Positions 17,143-24,717 of a DNA stretch of 33,821 nt are shown one piece after another. Both the position numbers and the translations under genes were made by a program. The stretch comes from DATMYQ01 sp035560935 (GTDB lineage: Bacteria > Bacillota > Negativicutes > Sporomusales > Sporomusaceae), in NCBI GenBank assembly GCA_035560935.1, contig DATMYQ010000327.1, positions 1 through 33,821 on the forward strand, written 5' to 3'. Positions within the stretch are counted from its first letter, which is position 1, and each line of letters starts with the position of its first letter. The notes beneath the pieces were generated by a model that saw nothing but the letters and a program-made list of their open reading frames with translations, was not told the origin of the DNA and did no database searches.

Positions 17143-18828
17143 ATGCCCCAACGGACAGGGAAACTGGATGTTCGGGAACGGACCCGGTTGATCGTGGATG
17201 TAATGATGAAATATGGTTTTCGGTTTTTGATGGAGGATTTGGGGCAGAAACGCTTTTGGGCCGGTGCCGGTCGAGGATTTTTCGATACCATTCAAGAAAA
17301 ATTGGAAAGCGAAGAATTCCGGGTGACAGTGCAAAAATTACCGGAAATGCTGGAAGAACTGGGTCCCACCTTTATCAAACTGGGTCAGTTTGCCTGTAGC
17401 CGGCCCGACTTGGTGTCGCGGCATGTAACCGATGCGCTGGAACGGTTGCAGGAAAATGTGAAACCGGTTGATTATGCTGAGATTGAAGCCCTTGTTGCCC
17501 TCCATATTCCTCAATATCAAACCGTGTTTCGCACCATTGATCCCGAGCCGTTGGGCGTGGCCTCCATTGCGCAGACGCACCGGGCCCAATTGCAAAATGG
17601 CCGCCAAGTGGTGATGAAAATCCGCAAACCCGGTGTGCTGAATTTGATTGAAGTGGACTTAAAAATCCTGGAGCGAGCGGTGGGGTTTTTGGCCCGGCAA
17701 CCGGAACTGGTGGCCATTTTGGACATCAAAAAAATGTTTGCGGTGTTTGCTCATTCTTTACGAAAAGAAACGGAATTTACCGTGGAAGCCGGCAATACGG
17801 AGATGTTTCGGCAGATTCTGGCGAATTCGGCAATCGCCCGGACACCGGTGATTGAATGGGAACTGACCAACGATCACATCTTGACGATGGAATACATCGA
17901 CGGCTATACCGTTGACCAACTGCTGCAGAGTGGTGACCTGAAACTGTGTCAAACGATGGCCCGGCGTTTTCTGGAAAGCTTTTTACAACAGGTGGTGCTG
18001 CACGGCGTATTTCACGGCGATCCCCACGCGGGCAACATCCGTCTGACGAAAGAGGGCGCGGTGGTCTATCTGGATTTTGGCATTGTCGGGCGCATCGAAT
18101 CACAGATGTTGGAGCTTTTGGTAGAAAATTTCCTGGCAATTGCCCGCATGGATGTAGAAGCGGCAATGAACATTGCCATGGAAATGGGACAGCCGGTGGG
18201 GGCGACCAATTGGCAAAACTATTATGAAGACATGGCTGAATTGATGTTTTTGTTTCAAACGACGCCGCATCGCAAGAATAGTTTTGGACAAATTTTGGCG
18301 GGTATCATGAAAATATCCCGGCGTCACGGGTTACGGATGCCGGATCGCTTCCTGTTGCTGGGAAAAGCAGTGGTACTGGCGGAAGGCAACGCGAAAAAAC
18401 TGGATCCGGAGATTGATTTTCTGGCGGTAGCCCGCCCGATTTTCAGTCAGTTTGCCCGGCAGCACATGTCGTTTTCCGTAGATGAAACCACGTTATTCTG
18501 GAATGCCTTACGGGCCAAGAAAAAATTCAATGTACTCTTTAACGACCTGCCGGTATATTTGTCGGGAATTACCCGGGGCGAAAAACGAATTCCACTCGAA
18601 ATTAGCGGTATTTGTCAGGTAGGGGAAGATTTGGATCGCTCGGTTAACCGGGTAGCTTCCGGTTTGATCATTGCCAGTATGCTGCTGGCTGCCGCCATCT
18701 TGCTTCACTCCAGCGGGGAACCGTTTACTTCCTTTGTTCATTATCTGGGGTTGATCCTGCTAGTGTTAGCGCTGTTGCTGTCGCTACAGCTGTTTTTCTC
18801 CATCTTCCGACAGACGAAAAAACGATAA
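17143..18828 (+). CDS. ABC1/UbiB-family atypical kinase-like membrane protein
   Basis: 561 residues of the UbiB/ADCK family: KxGQ-type motif FIKLGQFACSRPDL, nucleotide loop PLGVASIAQTH, lysine in VVMKIRKPG, catalytic loop FHGDPHAGN (His291, Asp293) and metal-binding DFG at 311-313. Two membrane helices close the protein (about 505-525 and 535-555), as in UbiB. In other bacteria the family supports isoprenoid quinone synthesis, acting as an ATPase; here it may serve menaquinone, which would suit a cytochrome bd user, but that is inference. I use the ATG at 17143 behind AAAGGATG; the longer reading frame back to 17080 has no ribosome site. No other quinone gene is in the window. Confidence 0.9.
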   Translation: MPQRTGKLDVRERTRLIVDVMMKYGFRFLMEDLGQKRFWAGAGRGFFDTIQEKLESEEFRVTVQKLPEMLEELGPTFIKLGQFACSRPDLVSRHVTDALERLQENVKPVDYAEIEALVALHIPQYQTVFRTIDPEPLGVASIAQTHRAQLQNGRQVVMKIRKPGVLNLIEVDLKILERAVGFLARQPELVAILDIKKMFAVFAHSLRKETEFTVEAGNTEMFRQILANSAIARTPVIEWELTNDHILTMEYIDGYTVDQLLQSGDLKLCQTMARRFLESFLQQVVLHGVFHGDPHAGNIRLTKEGAVVYLDFGIVGRIESQMLELLVENFLAIARMDVEAAMNIAMEMGQPVGATNWQNYYEDMAELMFLFQTTPHRKNSFGQILAGIMKISRRHGLRMPDRFLLLGKAVVLAEGNAKKLDPEIDFLAVARPIFSQFARQHMSFSVDETTLFWNALRAKKKFNVLFNDLPVYLSGITRGEKRIPLEISGICQVGEDLDRSVNRVASGLIIASMLLAAAILLHSSGEPFTSFVHYLGLILLVLALLLSLQLFFSIFRQTKKR

Positions 18829-18853
18829 AGGACGGCAGGAACTTTGCCGGTAA
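18826..18853 (+). promoter_or_regulatory. SigD/FliA-like promoter upstream of cheW
   Basis: TAAA (18826-18829), 16 bases, GCCGGTAA (18846-18853), against TAAA-N15-GCCGATAA. One base longer spacer and one mismatch. cheW is a common SigD target, which adds weight. Confidence 0.45.
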
Positions 18854-18934
18854 TGGCTAATTAAGTACAGTAAGCAGGCTAAGGGTCCGGGAAGCAAGTA
18901 TCATTGGGTATGGGGAAAAGGAGGAAGGAAGGTT

Positions 18935-19378
18935 ATGGAAGAACAATTGGTGGTATTCCGTTTGGGAAAAGAGTTTTATGGAATTTCTATCGCGCAGGTC
19001 CGAGAGATTATCACCGAACAAAATGCCACTAAGTTGCCCCGGACGCCGGAATTTATGACCGGGATCATCAATATCCGGGGGAAAATCGTCCCGGTGGTGG
19101 AATTGGCGGCCCGCCTGGGACTGAATATTGAAAAAGCGGATGATCGCCGGATTATGATCGTGGAGACGGGTGGTCAGGAAATCGGCGTGATTGTGGATGA
19201 GGTGGCGGAAGTACTGCACCTGCCTGAGAGCGCCATTGAAGAGCCGCTGGAGATTAGTTCGGATAAACGGGAACATATCCGGGGGATTGGCAAAGAGAAT
19301 AATCGTTTGTTGATTTTGCTGGAGGTCGGTAAACTATTTTCACCGGAAGAACTGAAAGAGTTTAAAGATGCGGTTTGA
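18935..19378 (+). CDS. cheW: Chemotaxis coupling protein CheW
   Basis: 147 residues, a single CheW SH3-like domain. It has QLVVFRLGKEFYGISIAQVREI, then the family hallmark FMTGIINIRGKIVPVVELAARLG, IGVIVDEVAEVL and LLILLEVGKLF. CheW links methyl-accepting receptors to the CheA kinase. No cheA or receptor gene is in the window, so it is an isolated copy that may serve the main array or a specialised one. Start ATG follows GGAGGAAGG. Its SigD-like promoter overlaps the stop codon of the UbiB-like gene, and a strong terminator follows, so it is probably a one-gene transcript. Confidence 0.93.
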   Translation: MEEQLVVFRLGKEFYGISIAQVREIITEQNATKLPRTPEFMTGIINIRGKIVPVVELAARLGLNIEKADDRRIMIVETGGQEIGVIVDEVAEVLHLPESAIEEPLEISSDKREHIRGIGKENNRLLILLEVGKLFSPEELKEFKDAV

Positions 19379-19391
19379 TAGACGGCGAGTG

Positions 19392-19420
19392 CGGCGGGAT
19401 GCACCCGCCGTTTTGTTTTA
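19392..19420 (+). terminator. Intrinsic terminator after cheW
   Basis: CGGCGGG (19392-19398), five-base loop, CCCGCCG (19404-19410), then TTTTGTTTTA. It starts 14 bases after the cheW stop. Confidence 0.88.
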
Positions 19421-19488
19421 TCCGCCAAGGCCTTATGTGAAGATTCGGGCATGTTAAGTGCCAATTTTGCCGTATAAGGAGAAAAAAC

Positions 19489-19517
19489 TTGACAACGCGA
19501 AAAAACAGCAGTACCAT
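19489..19517 (+). promoter_or_regulatory. Sigma-A-type promoter for the 52-residue small gene
   Basis: TTGACA (19489-19494), 17-base spacer, TACCAT (19512-19517). The -35 is perfect, the -10 has two mismatches. A TATAAT at 19564-19569 without a good -35 is a possible second start. Confidence 0.55.
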
Positions 19518-19598
19518 AACAAGGTCTGTGTGTTCTAAGTGAAATTTTCGTGCGTGTTTATCGTATAATAAGCCGGTCACAGAAGGAAGGAGGAAACA

Positions 19599-19757
19599 AT
19601 GCCAGGATTTCCCCAATTAGTGAATGACTATACCCGTTTATTCAAGTCAAATGGCGATCAGGCGGCGACGGTCCCCGCTTCCCGTGCCGGCGATGGCCGG
19701 GAATATGAAGCCGATACCAGTCATGGCCATAATTCCAAGACCAGAGAAGACCAGTAA
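19599..19757 (+). CDS. Orphan 52-residue hydrophilic small protein
   Basis: Short reading frame starting MPGFPQLVNDYTRLFKSNG and ending NSKTREDQ. It has a textbook ribosome site (GGAAGGAGG, eight or so bases before the ATG), a promoter upstream and an intrinsic terminator 22 bases after the stop, so it is a complete self-contained transcription unit. The first 16 residues could form an amphipathic helix; the rest is rich in Asp, Gly, Ser and Arg and probably unstructured. No cysteine pairs, no membrane segment. I do not recognise a family. Position between cheW and a GGDEF gene could hint at signalling but proves nothing. Confidence 0.62.
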   Translation: MPGFPQLVNDYTRLFKSNGDQAATVPASRAGDGREYEADTSHGHNSKTREDQ

Positions 19758-19779
19758 TACAATAAATGTATGAATTTGC

Positions 19780-19828
19780 AAAGATGCTTTCCCAGGCTGT
19801 ATTACCAGCGTATGGGAGGCATCTTTTT
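19780..19828 (+). terminator. Intrinsic terminator after the 52-residue gene
   Basis: AAAGATGC (19780-19787) pairs with GCATCTTT (19819-19826), extended inward by TCCCA with TGGGA, then a T-run. The rest of the gap to 20020 shows no gene or clear signal. Confidence 0.78.
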
Positions 19829-20020
19829 AATTGCCGGGCACAGGATCAGTGTTCCCAAAATGCAAATATGGCGGCAGAGGCGTTTACTACGGCCAGACTT
19901 ACCAAAATCACAAGATGATTGCAGGAATGAAGAGCAAAATGGCGAATTTTCCAGATATTCAGAACGTTTGGAGAGCGGACCGCAATCGAAATGGTTAGCG
20001 GTACGGGAAAGGGGTTGTAT

Positions 20021-21298
20021 ATGGAAGATCGGGAATGGGAACAACGCTACCTCGATCTGATGCAAAATTTATTAAACGGCTATGTTTTATATGAAGTGGA
20101 AATGAACGAGGATGGCGAACCGGCAGATTTTATTGTGTTAGAAGTGAATCATGCCTTTGAAGAAATTACCGGGTTGAAACGGACCGGGGTCGTAGGGCGG
20201 CGGATGACAGAAATATACCAGGATATTTTTAACGGCGAATTCGATTTTATCAGCGTCCTGGGACAAGTGGCGATTACCGGCGACAGCATCCGGGTGGACC
20301 AGTATCTGCATTTTTTGCAGCAATGCTATACGATGGCGGCTTATCGGCCCCGGGCCGGGCAGTTGGCGATGGTATTTGCCGATGTGACGCAAACCCGGCG
20401 ATTGGCCCGGAAATGTGCGGAGCAGAGGCACTTTATACAAGAAGTGCTGGAGGCGTTGCCGAATCCGCTGGTGTATAAAGACAGCGCCGGTTTTATCGAA
20501 GACTGCAACAATGCCTTTGCCCGGGTTGTCGGGTTGCCAAAACAGGAAATTATTGGCCGCAGTCATGCGGAAATTTTACCCAAGCCCATCTATAACCGCA
20601 TGATGACCATGCAGGCCGTAATGCACCACAATTCCGGCGTGCAGGTGTATGAGTATCAATTGCCTTACGCTGACGGCAGTGTCCGGGATATCTTTTTTCA
20701 TGAAGCGGCGATCCAAAGAGAAAATGGCGCTCCTGACGGCACCGTGGGTGTTATGGTGGACATTACGCAACGGAAACGGATGGAAGAGCAGGTTGCCTAT
20801 CAGGTGTATCACGACCTTTTGACGGGGCTGGCAAACCAGCGCTTATTTGAAGAGCGGGCGCGGATGGCGCTGGCGCAGGCGAAACGCAGCCGGAGTCTGG
20901 TCGGTGTTGGCGCGCTGGATTTGGACGGCCTGAAACGGATTAATGACAGCCAGGGTCGTGATACCGGTGATCTGGTGCTGCAAGAAGCGGCGCAGCGACT
21001 GAAACGCTGTTTGCGGGATGGAGATACCGTAGCACGCGTGGGCGGCGATGATTTTTTGCTGCTATTGCCAGGGCTGGATGAATGCACTTCCTGTGAGCGG
21101 ATCACCGGCCGGATTCTCACCACGCTGCAAAAACCGTTTTTAATAGAGGGACGGGAATTGTATCTGACGGCCAACATCGGCGTCAGTGTGTATCCACAGG
21201 ATGCGGATGACGCCCCGGGGTTGATTAAAAGAGCCAATTTTGCCATGGCGCAGGCGAAACAGCTGGGGCCGGGGACGGTGTGCCATACGAAAGCATAG
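20021..21298 (+). CDS. PAS-PAS-GGDEF protein, putative diguanylate cyclase
   Basis: 425 residues, no membrane segment. First PAS-like domain at about 5-115 (ends in FADVTQTRRL), second PAS at 125-245 (VLEALPNPLVYKDSAGFIEDCNNAFA ... VDITQRKR, abbreviated), then a GGDEF domain at 255-425 (YHDLLTGLANQRLFEER). The active-site loop reads GGDDF (341-345) rather than GGDEF or GGEEF. The product-inhibition site RxxD is intact as RDGD at 332-335, five residues before the loop. The domain makes cyclic di-GMP when active; Glu-to-Asp in the loop leaves activity uncertain. Start ATG follows AAAGGGG at 20008-20014; the ATG at 19991 lies before that site. xdhC-type genes follow 17 bases later. Confidence 0.88.
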   Translation: MEDREWEQRYLDLMQNLLNGYVLYEVEMNEDGEPADFIVLEVNHAFEEITGLKRTGVVGRRMTEIYQDIFNGEFDFISVLGQVAITGDSIRVDQYLHFLQQCYTMAAYRPRAGQLAMVFADVTQTRRLARKCAEQRHFIQEVLEALPNPLVYKDSAGFIEDCNNAFARVVGLPKQEIIGRSHAEILPKPIYNRMMTMQAVMHHNSGVQVYEYQLPYADGSVRDIFFHEAAIQRENGAPDGTVGVMVDITQRKRMEEQVAYQVYHDLLTGLANQRLFEERARMALAQAKRSRSLVGVGALDLDGLKRINDSQGRDTGDLVLQEAAQRLKRCLRDGDTVARVGGDDFLLLLPGLDECTSCERITGRILTTLQKPFLIEGRELYLTANIGVSVYPQDADDAPGLIKRANFAMAQAKQLGPGTVCHTKA

Positions 21299-21315
21299 GG
21301 ACAGGAGGAGCGGCA

Positions 21316-22098
21316 ATGGGGGTATTTGATGAAATACTGACGGCGATCCGGAAAAAACAGACCCAAGATGTGTTGACGCTGATTGCAGCGCCGGCGGCGG
21401 AAAGCTGGCGGGGGAATATCGTCAGCGGGGAGCAGGCGGAGTGGATCCAGGGGCGTGGGCTGGAAGGATTGCCGGAAGCTTTGCGTCCGGCGTTGCGGCA
21501 GGAATTGGGAAAAACCGTATGGCAACGCCCCACACTACTGACACTGTCCGTAGGCGGTGATGTATATCAAGTGTTCTGGGACCGGGCGGTGGGGCGGCCT
21601 CGGGCCATCGTGCTGGGAGGCGGTCATATCAGCCAGCCGTTGGTGGAAATGTTGGCCATGCTGGAATTTGCGCCGACGGTGGTAGATGATCGGCCGGAAT
21701 TTGCCAACCCGTGCAAGTTTCCCCGGGCGGCCCACATTGTTTGTCAGCCGTTTCAGAAAGCGTTGCTGCAGTTGGATATCGACGTTGATTCCGTGGTGGT
21801 GATTGTCACCCGTGGTCACCGCTATGATTTGGAATGTTTACGGGCGATGCTGGGCAAAGAGGTGCGTTATCTGGGGATGATTGGCAGCCGGCGACGCGTG
21901 CGGGGGATCATGGCGATGCTGAAAGCAGAAGGTGTGGCCGCGGAACTGCTGGACGGTATTCATACTCCGATTGGATTGGATATCGGCGCGGAAACACCGG
22001 CGGAAATTGCTGTCAGTATTGTTGCGGAAATTATCAGTACGGTTCGCAACGCCAGCGGCCAGGCGCTGTACCGGCAACAGGAGGAGCAGCATGGATGA
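21316..22098 (+). CDS. xdhC: XdhC-family protein, Rossmann-domain half
   Basis: 260 residues. The C-terminal ~155 residues are the XdhC Rossmann domain: VLGGGHISQPLVEMLAMLEF, VVDDRPEFAN, VIVTRGHRYDLECL, and GMIGSRRRVRGIM. The N-terminal ~95 residues are divergent and lack the XdhC/CoxI cysteine motif, which is supplied by the next gene. XdhC proteins insert or sulfurate the molybdenum cofactor of xanthine dehydrogenase-like enzymes. No molybdenum enzyme is in the window, so the client is unknown. Start ATG after AGGAGG (21303-21308). It overlaps the next gene by eight bases. Confidence 0.85.
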   Translation: MGVFDEILTAIRKKQTQDVLTLIAAPAAESWRGNIVSGEQAEWIQGRGLEGLPEALRPALRQELGKTVWQRPTLLTLSVGGDVYQVFWDRAVGRPRAIVLGGGHISQPLVEMLAMLEFAPTVVDDRPEFANPCKFPRAAHIVCQPFQKALLQLDIDVDSVVVIVTRGHRYDLECLRAMLGKEVRYLGMIGSRRRVRGIMAMLKAEGVAAELLDGIHTPIGLDIGAETPAEIAVSIVAEIISTVRNASGQALYRQQEEQHG

Positions 22099-22405
22099 AC
22101 AATTGTTGGAACAACTTTGCCGGTTAACGAAACAGGGAGAACGGGTGGCGCTGGTCACGGTGATCGACTCACGCGGCTCCACTCCCCGCAAAGCCGGGGC
22201 TAAAATGCTGGTGACCGGGGATGGCGCTATTTTTGGCACCATTGGCGGCGGCTGCAGCGAAGCGGAAGTCCGGCAGCAGGCGTTAATGGTGTTGGATAAC
22301 GGGCAGCCTTGTCGCTATACGGTGACCTTGCTCAACGACGTGGCTGCGGAGGAAGGTATGGTGTGTGGCGGGGTCATGGATGTTTTTATTCAACTGGTAA
22401 GCTGA
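22091..22405 (+). CDS. XdhC/CoxI N-terminal domain protein
   Basis: 104 residues, the other half of XdhC: VALVTVIDSRGSTPRKAGAK and GTIGGGCSEAEV are the hallmark blocks, and a second Cys lies in MVCGGVMDVFI. In one-piece XdhC proteins this domain comes first; here it is a separate gene placed second. The ATG at 22091 is preceded by GGAGGAG inside the previous gene and overlaps its stop, so the two halves are made together and probably form a complex. A new promoter for the Rrf2 regulator starts right after its stop. Confidence 0.85.
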   Translation: MDEQLLEQLCRLTKQGERVALVTVIDSRGSTPRKAGAKMLVTGDGAIFGTIGGGCSEAEVRQQALMVLDNGQPCRYTVTLLNDVAAEEGMVCGGVMDVFIQLVS

Positions 22406-22419
22406 TATTCCAAAGACGC

Positions 22420-22448
22420 TTGACAGCAGAACCAGGGCGCGGTATCAT
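22420..22448 (+). promoter_or_regulatory. Sigma-A promoter for the rrf2-hydE unit
   Basis: TTGACA (22420-22425), 17 bases, TATCAT (22443-22448): perfect -35 and spacing, one mismatch in the -10. It lies 38-66 bases upstream of the Rrf2 start. Confidence 0.82.
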
Positions 22449-22454
22449 TACATA

Positions 22455-22470
22455 TATTAGTAAACTGATA
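22455..22470. promoter_or_regulatory. Dyad operator candidate over the transcription start
   Basis: TATTAGT-AA-ACTGATA: 7-bp arms with one mismatch, beginning six bases after the -10, so it covers the expected +1. An Rrf2 protein bound here would block its own promoter. Assignment as the Rrf2 site is inference from position and symmetry. Confidence 0.5.
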
Positions 22471-22485
22471 AGAAAGGTGAACGCT

Positions 22486-22923
22486 ATGAAGCTGTCCACG
22501 CGGGGACGATACGGCGTTGCCGTAGTCTATGATCTGGCACTGCATTATGGCCAGGGACACGTTTCGCTGAAAAGCATCGGCGAGCGGCAAGGTATTTCCG
22601 ACGGGTATTTGCACCAATTAATTGGTGCGTTGCGGCAGGCGGGATTTGTCAAAAGTGTACGAGGGTCTCAGGGAGGCTATACCTTGACCCAGGATCCAAC
22701 CTGCATTAGCGTGGGTGATGTGGTTCGGGTGATGGAGGGACCGATTGCCCCGGTGGAATGTTTGCTGGCGGCGGCGGATGAACACAACAGTTACTGTGAT
22801 CGGGCCGGGTTTTGTCCCCGGCGCGGCGTCTGGGCCAAACTGCAGGTTGCGATGAACGAGACGCTGGATAAAATTACGTTCCAGGATATGTGCAAGTCGG
22901 CGCCGCCGACAGAAAGGCAGTGA
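22486..22923 (+). CDS. Rrf2-family Fe-S transcription regulator
   Basis: 145 residues. The N-terminal winged helix-turn-helix is typical (MKLSTRGRYGVAVVYDLALHYG, SLKSIGERQGISDGYLHQLI, VRGSQGGYTLT). Three cysteines at 92, 104 and 110 sit in the loop where IscR-type proteins hold a [2Fe-2S] cluster, though the spacing (12, 6) is wider than in E. coli IscR. It would sense Fe-S status, redox or NO. Start ATG behind AAAGGTGA. Only five bases separate its stop from hydE, so it probably controls its own transcript including hydE. Confidence 0.9.
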   Translation: MKLSTRGRYGVAVVYDLALHYGQGHVSLKSIGERQGISDGYLHQLIGALRQAGFVKSVRGSQGGYTLTQDPTCISVGDVVRVMEGPIAPVECLLAAADEHNSYCDRAGFCPRRGVWAKLQVAMNETLDKITFQDMCKSAPPTERQ

Positions 22924-22928
22924 AGGGC

Positions 22929-23993
22929 ATGAGCGACGGACGCGAGAAACTTTTGACCGTGATTGCACAGGCGGAAGCGGGGCAGGTGCTGACGAAGGCG
23001 GAAATTGTGGCGTTGTTGCGCAGCAACGAGGCCGATGAAGAACTGTTTGCCGCCGCGGACCGGGTACGCAGCCGGCATGTGGGCGATGAAGTTCATTTGC
23101 GCGGACTGATTGAATTCTCCAACATCTGCAAGCAAAACTGTTTGTATTGCGGATTGCGCCGCGACAACCGCAACGTGAAACGCTACCGGCTGTCGGCGGA
23201 AACGGCCATTGAATTTGCCGCCAAAGCCCGGGAATACGGGTACCGTACCGTGGTGCTGCAATCAGGCGAGGACGAGAGCTTTGACGTGGCAACCATGACC
23301 CATATCGTCCGGGAAATCAAAAAGATGGATGTGGCTATTACCCTCAGTGTGGGCGAAAAACCCTATGAGGTCTATAAAGCGTATCGTGAGGCCGGTGCGG
23401 ACCGCTATTTGCTGCGGATCGAGACCACCGACAAGGCGCTGTATGAACAACTGGACCCCGGCATGAGCTGGGATAACCGGGTACGCTGCCTGCGGGATCT
23501 GAAGGAATTGGGATTTGAACTGGGTACCGGCTGTCTGGTGGGTATTCCCGGCCAGACGCTGGAATCGCTGGCGGATGATATTTTATTCTTCCGGGAAATC
23601 GGGGCGGATATGATTGGCGTCGGGCCGTTTATCCCCAATGAAGATACCCCGTTAGGAAAAGCACCCGCCGGGACGTTTGAACTGAGCACCAAGGTGATGG
23701 CGCTTACCCGGCTGGTGCTGCCGGATATTAACATTCCGGCCACTACCGCGATGGAGTCGTTGCATGAACAGGGACGGATTATCGCGTTGCAACGGGGCGC
23801 CAACGTGGTGATGCCGAATGTGACCGAAGGCGAATACCGGGAATTGTACGCGCTGTATCCCGGAAAGATTTGTGTCAATGATACGCCGGCCCATTGCCGT
23901 TCCTGTATTTCCGGCAAAATTCAGTCGATCGGCCGGAAGGTGGGAGAAGGGTATGGTTACCGGAGAAAACATCAGGCGACTGAGCGCGGCTGA
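22929..23993 (+). CDS. hydE: [FeFe]-hydrogenase maturation radical SAM enzyme HydE
   Basis: 354 residues. Radical SAM cluster motif CKQNCLYC (Cys67, 71, 74) after LRGLIEFSNI, then YRLSAETAIEFA, VVLQSGEDESFD, RIETTD, and the HydE-typical IGVGPFIPNEDTPLG and MPNVTEGEYRELY. HydE helps build the diiron subcluster of the [FeFe]-hydrogenase H-cluster with HydF and HydG. The C-terminal CRSCISGK region carries two cysteines that hold a second cluster in some HydE proteins. Close to the Rrf2 gene, so Fe-S-responsive control of hydrogenase maturation is plausible. hydF, hydG and hydrogenase genes are not in the window. PylB-like or BioB-like enzymes are related, but the context and motifs favour HydE. 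Confidence 0.9.
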   Translation: MSDGREKLLTVIAQAEAGQVLTKAEIVALLRSNEADEELFAAADRVRSRHVGDEVHLRGLIEFSNICKQNCLYCGLRRDNRNVKRYRLSAETAIEFAAKAREYGYRTVVLQSGEDESFDVATMTHIVREIKKMDVAITLSVGEKPYEVYKAYREAGADRYLLRIETTDKALYEQLDPGMSWDNRVRCLRDLKELGFELGTGCLVGIPGQTLESLADDILFFREIGADMIGVGPFIPNEDTPLGKAPAGTFELSTKVMALTRLVLPDINIPATTAMESLHEQGRIIALQRGANVVMPNVTEGEYRELYALYPGKICVNDTPAHCRSCISGKIQSIGRKVGEGYGYRRKHQATERG

Positions 23994-24029
23994 ACCGCGC
24001 CGGGGCTCCGGGAGAAAGGAAGTGGCGAA

Positions 24030-24425
24030 ATGGCCAGGATGACGGAAAGTAAAGTGATCGCAGCAACGGTCAATGGCAAAAACGCCAACGACCCGGGGCT
24101 GAAGGAAGCACTGGATTTGATCGTCCAGTCGGTCGACGACATCTTTTTTGGCTCGGTATCACTGGTAGTGCAGGACTCAAAAATTATTCAGATTGAAAAA
24201 CTGGAAAAAATCCGGCTTTGCGAAGCAGGAGGGCGGACCTCGCTTCCCCGTAAGACGGAATGCGGCGACGCCGCCGGGTTTCGGACGCGGGTCGCCGCGG
24301 CAGTAGACGGATTGCAGTATGGGAAAATACTGATTCAAATCCAATCCCGCCAAGTGGTTCAAATTGAACGTACGGAAAAATACCGGGTAAATAAGCTGGC
24401 GGGCTTGTATGGCGATGGTATTTAA
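24030..24425 (+). CDS. YezD-like protein with duplicated DUF2292 unit
   Basis: 131 residues. The unit 'basic helix - FGS - beta strand - QIEKxEKxRL' occurs twice: VDDIFFGSVSLVVQDSKIIQIEKLEKIRL (about 37-65, abbreviated) and VDGLQYGKILIQIQSRQVVQIERTEKYRV (about 90-118). Known YezD/DUF2292 proteins have one such unit in about 55-60 residues and no established function. The two copies are separated by a basic, less ordered stretch. Start ATG follows AAGGAAG at 24016. It lies 36 bases after hydE and before a strong terminator, so it ends the rrf2-hydE transcript. Confidence 0.75.
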   Translation: MARMTESKVIAATVNGKNANDPGLKEALDLIVQSVDDIFFGSVSLVVQDSKIIQIEKLEKIRLCEAGGRTSLPRKTECGDAAGFRTRVAAAVDGLQYGKILIQIQSRQVVQIERTEKYRVNKLAGLYGDGI

Positions 24426-24481
24426 TCCGAAAAAAGGCAGAATGTTGTTGATGACAAAATGCTGGCGGCGGAAGCAGTGGG

Positions 24482-24525
24482 AAATGACTGGAATTTCTGC
24501 GAAATTTCGGTCATTTGTTTTTTTT
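24482..24525 (+). terminator. Strong intrinsic terminator after the rrf2-hydE-yezD unit
   Basis: AAATGAC (24482-24488) pairs with GTCATTT (24510-24516); the inside continues as GGAATTTC/GAAATTTC around TGC. An eight-T run follows (24518-24525). The inner hairpin resembles that of the terminator at 33585. Confidence 0.88.
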
Positions 24526-24612
24526 CGGGCAAAGTGAGCGGAGTAAACGACACCGGTTAACGGGCGAATTCGCAATAAGCAAGTAAGTGATTATATTCAC
24601 AAATGTAAAATG

Positions 24613-24641
24613 TTGACATTGATAACATACTTTTATATGAT
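24613..24641 (+). promoter_or_regulatory. Sigma-A promoter of the corrinoid-activation operon
   Basis: TTGACA (24613-24618), 17-base spacer, TATGAT (24636-24641). The -35 lies inside a dyad AATGT-TG-ACATT (24609-24620), and ATGTT/AACAT arms flank it (24610-24628), so a regulator may bind here. Confidence 0.82.
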
Positions 24642-24717
24642 GAGTCTGAAATATATAATTTTTCCTTCAATTTAAACTGCAGCATACGAGATATCAGATC
24701 GTGATGGGGTGACGCAA

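Noticed and set aside
19770..20060. Reading frame between the small gene and the GGDEF gene
   Set aside because: It spans the terminator hairpin of the small gene, has no ribosome site and overlaps the GGDEF start.
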